A stretch of DNA of 64,000 nt from Flavobacteriales bacterium UBA852 (GCA_002295925.1 DBGO01000016.1:1-64000); one strand, 5' to 3'; shown: positions 1 to 8,094, counted from the stretch's first letter. Numbers and translations: made by a program. The notes: generated by a model not told the origin, from the letters alone.

Positions 1-30
1 AACTTTGTATAGCCCTGCCCGTTACCTGCC
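1..30 (+). other. Right half of an integron attC-like site; start of cassette 1
   Basis: The first 23 bases match positions 4901-4923 at 22 of 23 positions, which is the right half of the fourth site. They contain an arm (4-14) followed by a GTT box at 21. The ten bases at 21-30 are the exact reverse complement of 2196-2205, located just after the gene of this cassette. That is how a cassette 5' end relates to its own downstream R'' box in an integron. The left half of this site lies outside the window. Confidence 0.7.
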
Positions 31-45
31 ATTTGAAAAAACACA

Positions 46-2190
46 ATGAATAACAATAATTCAGAAAACTATTCTACCGACAAACCCATAGTTGACAAAG
101 ACTTAGATGCTTTTCAGCGTTTTGCCTTTTCAAAAAGGATAGCCGAAACAATAATTGAAAGAAAAAAACAAGATTCTTTGGTATTTGGAATATTCGGAGT
201 TTGGGGTGAAGGAAAGTCTTCAGTTTTAAATTTCATTATTCAGGAACTTAAGAACCAAGATGAAATTCTGACTCTTGTATTTAATCCATGGAGATATGGA
301 GATGAAGAAAGTTTAATAAAGAATTTCCTAAAGAAAGTATCTGAATTACTTGGTCTTGAGTTATCAACCAATAAAGAAAAATTTGCCGGCTTTTTAGGCA
401 AGTATGGGAGTGCGGGTTCAATTATTGGAATTGATTTGGGAGAAATAGGTAAAAATCTAGCTGATGTTGATTTGGAAGAATTGAAAGATCGAGTAGATGA
501 TTTTATTTCAGAGAGTGGTAAAAGACTAGTTATTTTTATAGACGATATTGACCGATTGGACAAGCAAGAAATTTATTCTTTGTTCCGATTAGTAAAGCTA
601 ACAGCTGACTTTAAAAACACTACATACATTTTATCTTTTGACCAAGACATGGTCGCTTCGGCAATTGGCGAACGATTTGGAACAGGTGATAAAAAAGCGG
701 GAGAAAATTTCTTGGAGAAGATTATTCAAGTGCCACTTACAATTCCAAAAGCTCAACCAGATGCTTTAAAGAAATTCTGTTTTCAGCTTGTTGACAATGC
801 AATTAATAATTGTAGCCTTGAATTGAGCAAGTCAGAAGTTGAACGATTTGTTTACCAATTCTCAACCAACATATTATCACGCCTAAACACACCACGCTTA
901 GCTGTAAGGTACGGCAACACTCTTTCTTTTTCGATGCCTCTCTTAAAAGGTGAAGTCAATATGATTGACTTGATGTTAATTGAAGCTCTTAAGGTTTTCT
1001 ACCCTTTGCATTACGGATTTGTAAAAACAAATCCCGACTATTTTATAGGTTCATATAAAAACGTATATGACCAAAGGCAAAACAATGATAAAATTGATTC
1101 AATCAAGAAACATTTCGACACACTAGAAGCCGATTTACCTGAAAAGGATAAACGAAGAGTTAGAGATTTACTCTCAAATCTGTTTCCTAATCTAGATACA
1201 GCATTTGGCAATTATCACTTCTCGAGTGAATCGCACAACGAATGGTACACCCAAAAAAGAATTGTCTCGACAAAATATTTTGATAGATATTTTTCTTACG
1301 CTGTAATCGAGGGTGATATTTCTGACATAGAATTTGAGTTATTATTAGAGTATGTGGAACAGTCTGAGGATATCGAAGAAATAACTAAAAAAGTTTCTGA
1401 TTTACTCGATAAAACTTCAAAGGACAACTTGTTACACAAGCTAAGAAGTTTAGAAAAAGATTATTCATGGGCTTCTTCAAAAAGAATAGCAAAAGCAATA
1501 TGCAATATCAGTGACCAGCTGCCAAAGGAAGGTGGAATGATGAGTATGGGCTTTGAAACCCCTTTCGGTCAGGCAGCAATATTTATTTATCAGCTTCTCA
1601 AGAATCACATTAATGAGCCAGATGTCTTTGAATTTGCAAAAGAACTAATGACCTATCCTAAGCAGTTTTCATTTGCCTACAGTCTTAATAATTGGTTTCG
1701 TTCAGGAGATAGAAAAGAAGATAAAATATTCGATGATTCTCAATATGCAGAATTAGCTAGAGTTTTAACAGATCGTGCTCTTGATGAAGCTAAGGCGACT
1801 TCAATATTCGAGATGTTCCCCGAACATATTGGTTACTTAGGACATACTTGGGCAGAAAGGGATAAGAAAGACTTTGATAATTATGTCAAAAGTTTTCTTG
1901 ATAAGGACGTCCAAAATGTTATTAAGCTTCTAAGTGCATATGTACCTACTATTAGAAGCACCGCAAAGCCAGAGCCATATAAGGGGGATTTATCAAAAGA
2001 CAGGTATGACTACTTGGTTTCATTTTTTGATAAGGATGATTTGTATTCTAGAATTATCGCAATTCACTCAATTGATGAAATACAAAATGAAGAACCTAAA
2101 TGGTCTGACTATGGTGACCATGAGTTTTCCAACCTAAACATGGTTAGACAATTTAATAAATGGTATCAAGAAGAAAAGGAAAAAGAATAA
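46..2190 (+). CDS. KAP-family P-loop NTPase
   Basis: 714 aa. Residues 51-58 (GVWGEGKS) form a Walker A motif, and residues 161-170 (VIFIDDIDRL) form the Walker B motif and following Asp-Arg typical of KAP/STAND-like NTPases. The segment after Walker B (sensor-like, ending SFDQDMVASAI) also fits KAP proteins. I see no transmembrane insertion, so this looks like a soluble member. The C-terminal 400 residues are mostly helical with no recognised domain. Some KAP NTPases, including F-plasmid PifA, exclude phages, so a defence role is possible but inferred. The gene sits alone in a cassette, with ATG 25 bases from the cassette boundary, and is followed 5 bases after its stop by an attC-like site. 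Confidence 0.85.
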   Translation: MNNNNSENYSTDKPIVDKDLDAFQRFAFSKRIAETIIERKKQDSLVFGIFGVWGEGKSSVLNFIIQELKNQDEILTLVFNPWRYGDEESLIKNFLKKVSELLGLELSTNKEKFAGFLGKYGSAGSIIGIDLGEIGKNLADVDLEELKDRVDDFISESGKRLVIFIDDIDRLDKQEIYSLFRLVKLTADFKNTTYILSFDQDMVASAIGERFGTGDKKAGENFLEKIIQVPLTIPKAQPDALKKFCFQLVDNAINNCSLELSKSEVERFVYQFSTNILSRLNTPRLAVRYGNTLSFSMPLLKGEVNMIDLMLIEALKVFYPLHYGFVKTNPDYFIGSYKNVYDQRQNNDKIDSIKKHFDTLEADLPEKDKRRVRDLLSNLFPNLDTAFGNYHFSSESHNEWYTQKRIVSTKYFDRYFSYAVIEGDISDIEFELLLEYVEQSEDIEEITKKVSDLLDKTSKDNLLHKLRSLEKDYSWASSKRIAKAICNISDQLPKEGGMMSMGFETPFGQAAIFIYQLLKNHINEPDVFEFAKELMTYPKQFSFAYSLNNWFRSGDRKEDKIFDDSQYAELARVLTDRALDEAKATSIFEMFPEHIGYLGHTWAERDKKDFDNYVKSFLDKDVQNVIKLLSAYVPTIRSTAKPEPYKGDLSKDRYDYLVSFFDKDDLYSRIIAIHSIDEIQNEEPKWSDYGDHEFSNLNMVRQFNKWYQEEKEKE

Positions 2191-2195
2191 AAAAC

Positions 2196-2261
2196 GGCAG
2201 GTAACAAAGTGTATAGTGCATACCCTTCGGGATACGCACCATACACAGACCGTTGGCACCA
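2196..2261 (+). other. attC-like recombination site 1
   Basis: The R'' box is at 2196-2205, ending in AAC and exactly complementary to 21-30. A hairpin follows with arms 2209-2225 and 2230-2246 around a TTCG loop. The R' box starts with GTT at 2252. The stem has three mismatches (2215/2240, 2220/2235, 2223/2232). All are A-C on the + strand, so they are G-T wobbles on the bottom strand. At about 65 bp the site is of ordinary attC length. Box order, pairing and wobble polarity are seen; activity is inferred. Confidence 0.8.
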
Positions 2262-2269
2262 ATTAAAAA

Positions 2270-2794
2270 ATGACGAACGAGATTAAAGAATATGATGGAT
2301 TACGAATTCAGCTTTTGAGCTTTGACAAACCAACTCAAAGGGCTGACAGATACTACTTTCTCGAGATGTCAACGCTTCAAGCAACTACTTTAATTCAGGA
2401 TGACAGAGAGATAGTCGACATTAAAATCACTGCTTACAATGATCAAAATGACTATCTGAAAGACTTGACACTAAAATCATTTAAAACAATTGCTGACTTC
2501 AATAGATTCTTCAAGGAAAATTCAGACTACTACATACATGACTGTGATTTAGAACTTGAAGACAATCTAATCTTGAGTAGTCATGATGATGGTGAAGTTT
2601 CAATTCAAATCGCTCTAGAAGGTTCTGACTTTAAAATAATTCAAACCATTTTTAATCAATACGACATTGACCTTGATTTAATCTCAAAACTCAAGGAAAA
2701 TCAAGGACACTACATTGAGATTGATAAAAACAATCGAATTATCGGAAACTATCCAACTTTTGACGATTACATTGAAAAAGAAAAAATAAAATAA
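2270..2794 (+). CDS. Cassette-borne hypothetical protein
   Basis: 174 aa, acidic, with no signal peptide or membrane segment, so probably cytoplasmic. I do not recognise a family. The C-terminal part (EIDKNNRIIGNYPTFDDYI) looks like a compact alpha/beta fold. The ATG is 18 bases after the cassette boundary at 2252. The stop at 2792-2794 is two bases before the next R'' box, so the gene fills its cassette almost completely. This is a typical orphan cassette gene. Confidence 0.75.
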   Translation: MTNEIKEYDGLRIQLLSFDKPTQRADRYYFLEMSTLQATTLIQDDREIVDIKITAYNDQNDYLKDLTLKSFKTIADFNRFFKENSDYYIHDCDLELEDNLILSSHDDGEVSIQIALEGSDFKIIQTIFNQYDIDLDLISKLKENQGHYIEIDKNNRIIGNYPTFDDYIEKEKIK

Positions 2795-2795
2795 C

Positions 2796-2928
2796 TGGTG
2801 CCAACAAAACCTAAAGCTAATGCGGTCATCTTGTCTTCGGCAGACACAGACGCGGTTGAAGATGACGATCCCGGTTCTTTTGGAACTTGCGGAAAACCGC
2901 ACTAGCTTTAGCCAGAACGTTGTAAAAC
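2796..2928 (+). other. attC-like recombination site 2
   Basis: The R'' box 2796-2805 ends in AAC and is the exact complement of 2252-2261, the start of cassette 2. The outer stem pairs 2811-2826 with 2896-2911 with one mismatch (2820/2902), again A-C on the top strand. An inner stem pairs 2825-2832 with 2859-2866. The R' box GTTGTAA is at 2919-2925. At about 130 bp with an inner secondary hairpin, it resembles the longer attC sites of chromosomal integrons. Confidence 0.8.
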
Positions 2929-2949
2929 ATTTGACCAAACCAAGAAACA

Positions 2950-3405
2950 TTGAGTGATTTAAAGAAATTAATAGATAGAATTGTTGAATTCGGAACAAAT
3001 GAAAAACTTGAATCCGAAAATAAAACGCTCGAAATTCAAAGACTTTTAATTGAAATTTACGCTGAATATCTGAAAGTAGAAACGGAATTTGATGAGAATG
3101 ATTATGAAGAACCGATTAATTTAGACTATGACGGAATTAGAAGTATCGTAACTGAACATTTTCCAGATTTAGGTTGGTATCATTCAGTTTGGGAAAGTCA
3201 TAAAATTAACGAAGATCCGGAATTAGTAACAGAAGATTCAATAGATGATTTGACTGACATAATAAAGGATTTAATTGAAGTTCAATGGAGATTGGAAAAC
3301 AATAGTGAAAAAGATGGACTTTATCAATTTGAATTTTTAATGAAACATCATTCTAAACAACATCTTGTAAATTTATTAAAGTATTTAAAAGATAAGAACG
3401 AATAA
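2950..3405 (+). CDS. DUF5063-like protein
   Basis: 151 aa, acidic and soluble. The segment around YAEYLKVETEFDENDYEE and the following LGWYHSVWE resemble the DUF5063 family of small cytoplasmic proteins of unknown function; this is from memory and moderately sure. The only start compatible with the full N-terminus is a TTG at 2950, because the nearby ATG at 2999 is out of frame. It begins 31 bases after the cassette boundary. The next gene starts one base after this stop, so the two form a mini-operon within one cassette. Confidence 0.65.
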   Translation: MSDLKKLIDRIVEFGTNEKLESENKTLEIQRLLIEIYAEYLKVETEFDENDYEEPINLDYDGIRSIVTEHFPDLGWYHSVWESHKINEDPELVTEDSIDDLTDIIKDLIEVQWRLENNSEKDGLYQFEFLMKHHSKQHLVNLLKYLKDKNE

Positions 3406-3406
3406 A

Positions 3407-3691
3407 ATGTTTCCAACAGATAGCGAATTCACGACTCTTTATATTGCATATTTTGTAATGTTTATATTTCTAATTTTTGGTTTTTTAAAATCAAAAAATA
3501 AAGCGTTTTACAAATGGAATTTTCTTGTTTTTGGAATTTATTTATCAGTAATGATTTATGTTTTTTCAGATTCAGAAAATTTCAAATATGGAAATTCACT
3601 TGCTGTATTATTTTATGGAGGAATATTTGTGATTTCTCATTTTACAATAATCGGAATTATAAAAACAATTAATTTAATAAGGAAAAAATAA
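3407..3691 (+). CDS. Small three-helix membrane protein
   Basis: 94 aa. Three hydrophobic segments are visible (about residues 10-27, 36-53 and 66-86), with a basic C-terminus (IRKK). No family is recognised. The start is one base after the preceding DUF5063-like gene, in the same cassette, suggesting co-expression. Its stop is five bases before the R'' region of site 3. It could be a partner of the upstream protein; that is inferred only from shared cassette membership. Confidence 0.65.
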   Translation: MFPTDSEFTTLYIAYFVMFIFLIFGFLKSKNKAFYKWNFLVFGIYLSVMIYVFSDSENFKYGNSLAVLFYGGIFVISHFTIIGIIKTINLIRKK

Positions 3692-3695
3692 AAAC

Positions 3696-3835
3696 GTGTT
3701 ACAACACCGTATAAACTTTATTGCTGGCTTTTTGCCTACTTGCGAAAGTCCTCACGGACTTTCTTGGTCGGTAATTATTTATTAACTTTACTGCTAAACC
3801 AACGCAACAAAGCTTATACAACAACGTTGTAAAGC
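3696..3835 (+). other. attC-like recombination site 3
   Basis: The R'' core at 3699-3705 (TTACAAC) is complementary to the start of its own cassette (GTTGTAA at 2919-2925). The stem pairs 3709-3724 with 3804-3819 with two mismatches, both A-C on the + strand and so wobbles on the bottom strand. An internal perfect 8-bp hairpin lies at 3744-3763 with loop TCAC. The R' box GTTGTAA is at 3826-3832. It shares the R' sequence of site 2, although the two cassettes differ. Confidence 0.78.
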
Positions 3836-3855
3836 ATTAGAACGAAAATCAGAAT

Positions 3856-4815
3856 ATGAAGAAAAATCCTAAATTATTTTCAATCTTAATCACTTTAATT
3901 GTTTCTGCAATTTTAGGATATATTGAAATTGGAATATTTAAAGAATATGGTTGGACTGTATTTCTTGTAATACCTTTTATCATTGGATTCCTTCCTGCGT
4001 TTATTAATGGAAAACTGACTGAAACATCAAAAAGTAAAAGCTATCAATTGAGTTTCCTAACTCTTGGAATAGTTTTAATCGGACTTTTATTATTTGCAAT
4101 AGAGGGAATGATTTGCATTGCAATGTCTTTACCCTTAATTGCTTTACTTGTTTGGCTTGGTTCCTATATCGGATTTAAAGTGAATACTGGAAAGTGGACA
4201 AATCCAACAAACACTACAATTGGACTTTCTGTTATCTGCATTTGTTCAATGAGATTTGACTACATTAATGAACCTGAAAACTTAATTCCTGTCAGAACAA
4301 AAGTTATTGTTAATTCAAATATTGAGAATGTTTGGAAAAACGTTGTGACTTTTGACAAAATAGATGAACCAACTGACTGGATTTTTAAAGCTGGGATTTC
4401 ATATCCGACAGACGCAACAATAAAAGGAAATGGAGTTGGAGCCGTGAGATATTGCAATTTTACAACTGGTAGTTTTGTCGAACCAATTACAACTTGGAAC
4501 GAACCAAATTTACTACAATTTAACGTAAAAGAACAACCAATTCCTATGAATGAATTTAATCCATTTTGGGAGATTCATCCACCACATTTAGACGGATATT
4601 TTAAATCATACAAAGGTCAATTTAAGTTAACTAAAATAGGAGAAAATCAAACAGAATTAGAAGGGACAACTTGGTATAAAGTGGATATAACACCTGAAAT
4701 TTATTGGAAAGCTTGGTCTGATTTCATAATTCATAGAATACACAAGAGAGTTTTGAACCATATAAAATTAGAAGCTGAAAAAAATAACGCTTTAAGTAAA
4801 GGCTATACAAAATAG
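3856..4815 (+). CDS. Membrane-anchored SRPBCC (START-like) protein
   Basis: 319 aa. Roughly residues 8-125 contain four to five transmembrane helices. From about residue 145 (VRTKVIVNSNIENVWKNVV) a polyketide-cyclase/SRPBCC domain follows, a fold that binds hydrophobic ligands; ligand and role here are unknown. The last eight or so codons (4791-4815) lie within the left part of the following attC-like site. The C-terminal residues SKGYTK are therefore encoded by recombination-site sequence, perhaps because an earlier stop or the R'' box was lost. It is the only gene of cassette 4. Confidence 0.75.
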   Translation: MKKNPKLFSILITLIVSAILGYIEIGIFKEYGWTVFLVIPFIIGFLPAFINGKLTETSKSKSYQLSFLTLGIVLIGLLLFAIEGMICIAMSLPLIALLVWLGSYIGFKVNTGKWTNPTNTTIGLSVICICSMRFDYINEPENLIPVRTKVIVNSNIENVWKNVVTFDKIDEPTDWIFKAGISYPTDATIKGNGVGAVRYCNFTTGSFVEPITTWNEPNLLQFNVKEQPIPMNEFNPFWEIHPPHLDGYFKSYKGQFKLTKIGENQTELEGTTWYKVDITPEIYWKAWSDFIIHRIHKRVLNHIKLEAEKNNALSKGYTK

Positions 4816-4930
4816 ATGCTGTTTGGAGTTTTAAATAAAAGTTATTACTTTTATCAAGCGTAGGGTTTACTGTGGAATTTTAACTGCGTGAAAATTCCAC
4901 AACTTTGTATAGCCCTGCTCGTTGGAAAAA
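4783..4930 (+). other. Degenerate attC-like site 4
   Basis: An 11-bp perfect arm pair (4801-4811 with 4904-4914) and an inner perfect 11-bp hairpin (4871-4881 with 4891-4901) precede a GTT box at 4921. The expected R'' box, complement of the cassette start at 3826-3838, is recognisable at about 4785-4794 (TAACGCTTTA), but the terminal CAAC has become AGTA. Without AAC the site is probably inactive for excision of cassette 4. The right half is nearly identical to positions 1-23. Confidence 0.6.
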
Positions 4931-4936
4931 AAAATC

Positions 4937-5398
4937 ATGAACAAATTAATACTGCTCATACTAATTACCTTTCAAATCGTACTGTGTTTCGGTCAAAGTA
5001 AATCAATCATTATAGAAGTAGGGGGAAATGCTGGTTTAGGGTCAATTAATTTTGAAAATATTTTCAAGACAAAAGAAACTTCTCGGTTGTTTTTCAGAGC
5101 TGGAATTAGCGGAACTCCATTAGACCAAAACACTGGATTTTTGCTGATTTTGCCAATTACCTTTGGAGGTTTTATTGGAAATACAGAACATTTTTTTGAG
5201 TGGGGAGCCGGATTAAGCCCGAGTTTAACGACCAAAGGTGGATTTTTTGCACGGGGAGTTATAAACTGCGGCTACAGATGGGAAAACAAAAGCAAACCGT
5301 TCTTTCTGGGTCTAAAATACGCTCCGCTAATTTCATTTATCGTAGATTTCCAATATCAGCATTGGGCAGGTATAACTATAGGCTATAAATTAAAATGA
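4937..5398 (+). CDS. Predicted small outer-membrane beta-barrel protein
   Basis: 153 aa from ATG 4937; a TTG at 4922 is in frame but falls inside the GTT box. There is an N-terminal signal peptide (MNKLILLILITFQIVLCFGQ) followed by alternating glycine-rich strands ending KYAPLISFIVDFQYQHWAGITIGYKL, as in short Bacteroidota outer-membrane barrels. No family is recognised. Its last four bases overlap the start of the downstream lipoprotein gene (ATGAAT), suggesting translational coupling. It is the first gene after the last GTT box. Confidence 0.6.
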   Translation: MNKLILLILITFQIVLCFGQSKSIIIEVGGNAGLGSINFENIFKTKETSRLFFRAGISGTPLDQNTGFLLILPITFGGFIGNTEHFFEWGAGLSPSLTTKGGFFARGVINCGYRWENKSKPFFLGLKYAPLISFIVDFQYQHWAGITIGYKLK

Positions 5399-6153
5399 AT
5401 AAAATATCCATATTATTTTCAATAATTATAATATTGTTATTATCATGCAATAAAGAAAAGTTGTTTACTGGTAGCAATTACATAAATGATGATTTTGAAT
5501 CTGTTTCTGATGCAAGTGAGCTATTAAGCTCAGAGAATTGGACATTTTATCAACAGACGGAAATGGCTAGTAGTATGCAGTTGGATACCATTCTAAAAGT
5601 CTCAGGAAATAAGTCTTTAAAATTTATTGCCGCCAAAGGTGATGTGTCAAAAAGCGATATAGCAAATAATGAACTTGCCTTTTTCGAAGGAGAAACCATG
5701 AAATTCTCAGGGTGGTTTTACCTTAACGATTCATTAACTTTAGATTATATTTTTCTCATAGATATTGAAGAAAAGGTTGCTATAGGAGCTTCACCAGGTA
5801 TTAGAATAGCTGTTAATGATGAAGGATATTTAGTTGTTGACAGAAGTAAATTTGGAGAAAAAACAATCATGCAAACTGTTGGAAAAGAAGTCAAATTTCC
5901 TCGAAATGAATGGGTAAATATCGAATTTGAAATACTTCTTCATCAAAAGAAAAAAGGGAAAATTCGTCTATGGCAAAATGATGTTTCTTTAATTGATGTA
6001 AACAACATAAAAACACTTCCAAAAGATAAACTATTTTTTACACAAGGCACTAAAGGAATGTACCAAAGTTTGCAAGTAGGGATAACTGCAGTAACAGCCA
6101 ATCATGATGTAGTTCTTTATATTGATAATATAATATTAGAAAAAATTAATTAA
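5395..6153 (+). CDS. Predicted lipoprotein with concanavalin/LamG-like domain
   Basis: 252 aa. The N-terminus (SIIIILLLSCNKE) is a lipoprotein signal with Cys at about residue 18. The rest resembles a jelly-roll carbohydrate-binding or LamG-type domain (NDDFESVSDASELLSSENWTF, later KFSGWFYL and FPRNEWVNIEFEILLH). This fold assignment is by pattern and tentative. It overlaps the upstream barrel gene by four bases, so the pair probably works together at the outer membrane. No attC-like R'' box (expected form TTTTTCCAAC) follows its stop, so the cassette array appears to end here. Confidence 0.6.
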   Translation: MNKISILFSIIIILLLSCNKEKLFTGSNYINDDFESVSDASELLSSENWTFYQQTEMASSMQLDTILKVSGNKSLKFIAAKGDVSKSDIANNELAFFEGETMKFSGWFYLNDSLTLDYIFLIDIEEKVAIGASPGIRIAVNDEGYLVVDRSKFGEKTIMQTVGKEVKFPRNEWVNIEFEILLHQKKKGKIRLWQNDVSLIDVNNIKTLPKDKLFFTQGTKGMYQSLQVGITAVTANHDVVLYIDNIILEKIN

Positions 6154-6224
6154 CGTTTTACATCAAAATTAAACTGATTTTAATGTTTTTTTAAATCACA
6201 ACTTGAACTAGCTTAGATGAAAAA

Positions 6225-6713
6225 ATGAAAAAGTCAACTATAATAATTCTAACGCTTTTCGCATTTAATTTACTAAAAGCAAATAATGTAGATACACTCA
6301 GTATAAAACAACATTTAAACAAAATTATAAATACCGAAAAACCCAGAAATTACAAAAATATTGAAACGCTCAATTTTGTAGCAGATTATATCTTTAATGA
6401 GTTTAGTAAGTATGCAGATACGGTTTATTACCAATATTTTATTGTTAATAATAAAGAATATAAAAATGTAATTTGCCGCTTTGGAAGTGAAAATTCTAAA
6501 ACAATTGTAGTTGGCGCACATTACGATGTTTACGGAAATCAAGATGGAGCAGATGATAATACAAGTGGAGTAGTGGGACTATTAGAACTAGCAAAACTAT
6601 TTAAAGATAAATCGTTTGATTATTATATAGATATGCTTGCTTATGAGTTGGAGAAATCACCATATTTTAGAACAAAAAACTTTGGGGAGATAATATTGTC
6701 AAAGTGTGTTTAA
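6225..6713 (+). pseudogene. Truncated M28-family metallopeptidase
   Basis: 162 aa with a signal peptide. Residues around VVGAHYDVYGNQDGADDNTSG carry the first metal ligands (His, Asp) of M28 zinc aminopeptidases, and LAYELEKSPYF corresponds to the catalytic Glu-Glu region, here Glu-Lys. The reading stops shortly after PYFRTKNFGE. Family members need about 100 more residues containing the remaining metal ligands. Neither other forward frame continues convincingly past 6713. I read this as a broken or deletion-derived remnant next to the end of the cassette array. Confidence 0.65.
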
Positions 6714-6836
6714 TTTAAATGAATGATGAAGAAGTAATATAAAAATTGTAATTAAGCAAAAAATAAAACAATGTTTAAATTTTATTTATAATCTTTAAAA
6801 TAACTAATGATGATAATTTTATTAAAAAGATACAGA

Positions 6837-7916
6837 ATGAGTAAATATTATTTCATAACAATAGTCTTATTGTTTCTAAATTATAATTCAATATCACAAA
6901 ACATATTAGAAGCCAATGGTCCAGGAAATACATACGAACTTATAAATTCTTATTTAGCTCCGGGCTATGATGCTATAGAAGAGCCTGATTGTAATCACCA
7001 AAGCTTCGGCAGACATATTGATGAAGTTTTTGATATAACTCTAAATAAATATGTTTTTCGTTTTCATATACACAAATTTCCGGATAATGACAGATGTGTA
7101 AAATTTGATAGACAAAGAAATGAAATAAAAGCTTATAATCAATCTCCTGATAGTATGTTGGGTGTTTTAAACGAGTTAATTGAATATAATTGGAAGTTTA
7201 AATTAGATAGTGGATTTATGCCATCATTTTCTTTTACTCATATCCATCAACTAAAAGCTGTTGGTGGTCCTGAGGAATCTATCCCTTTAATTACACTAAC
7301 AGCAAGAAAAGGCAATCCTGATAAATTAGAATTACGTTACGCTGACTCATTAATTCAATCTACGATATATCAAGAAAATTTAAATCAATTCAAAGGAATA
7401 TGGGTTGAAGTTAAAGAAAGAGTATTTTATAATGAAGTTGGTTTAGGAGAATATGAAATTCTCATTACAAAATTTTCGAATAACGATACTTTGTTTCATT
7501 ATAAAAATAACTCCTTAAGAACTTGGAAAACAAATGCCACTTTTATCCGGCCAAAGTGGGGTATTTACAGAAGTTTAAGTGATTCATCTAACCTTAGAGA
7601 TGAAGAAATATTGTATGCCGATTTTTCAATTAGAGAAATACAAAATCCTCTGACAATTAAAACGACTAATTCTAAATCAAACAATTTATACGTTTACCCG
7701 AATCCCGTTACTAATGGTTGGCTAATTATTGATGATTTTCAATCTATGTATAACAATGTTTATATATACAACATAACAGGTCAGTTAATTTTAAATGAAA
7801 AAATTACTGCTAAAAAAATAAATTTATCACATTTGGAACCAGGTATATATTTTGCAATATTTTACTCTAAAAACAATCAAGAATCGAGAAAAATAAAAGT
7901 AATTATTCAAAGATAA
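6837..7916 (+). CDS. T9SS type A sorting protein, polysaccharide-lyase-like
   Basis: 359 aa from ATG 6837 (an in-frame ATG at 6807 would precede the signal peptide with a charged stretch). There is a signal peptide ending near NSISQN. The central region (FRFHIHKF..., IHQLKAVGG, KWGIYRS) looks like a jelly-roll polysaccharide lyase (PL20 or heparin-lyase-like); this is a tentative fold call. The C-terminal ~75 residues (NNLYVYPNPVTNGWLII ... LEPGIYFAIF) form a type A T9SS sorting domain, so the protein should cross the outer membrane and be anchored or released. Very AT-rich DNA. Confidence 0.7.
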   Translation: MSKYYFITIVLLFLNYNSISQNILEANGPGNTYELINSYLAPGYDAIEEPDCNHQSFGRHIDEVFDITLNKYVFRFHIHKFPDNDRCVKFDRQRNEIKAYNQSPDSMLGVLNELIEYNWKFKLDSGFMPSFSFTHIHQLKAVGGPEESIPLITLTARKGNPDKLELRYADSLIQSTIYQENLNQFKGIWVEVKERVFYNEVGLGEYEILITKFSNNDTLFHYKNNSLRTWKTNATFIRPKWGIYRSLSDSSNLRDEEILYADFSIREIQNPLTIKTTNSKSNNLYVYPNPVTNGWLIIDDFQSMYNNVYIYNITGQLILNEKITAKKINLSHLEPGIYFAIFYSKNNQESRKIKVIIQR

Positions 7917-8094
7917 AGTATTGAAAAAAAAATTACATAATTAGATATAACTCTTGCTTTAAAAAAGGTAAAAGATTTATGTTATTGTAATCTGAATTAA
8001 ATAATGATTTTTTTACTTTATAAGTTAAAATAAACCAATATACAGGCTGTAATATGGCATTAAAATTGAATGGTTTGAGAAAAAACAATTCGCT

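Noticed and set aside
3744..3763. Perfect hairpin as an intrinsic terminator
   Set aside because: It lies inside the attC-like site 3, has no T-run after it, and is better explained as a stem of the recombination site.
2196..4930. Structured intergenic repeats as a CRISPR array or REP elements
   Set aside because: Units are not identical, spacers are whole genes, and the pairing of each cassette start with its own downstream box fits attC sites instead.
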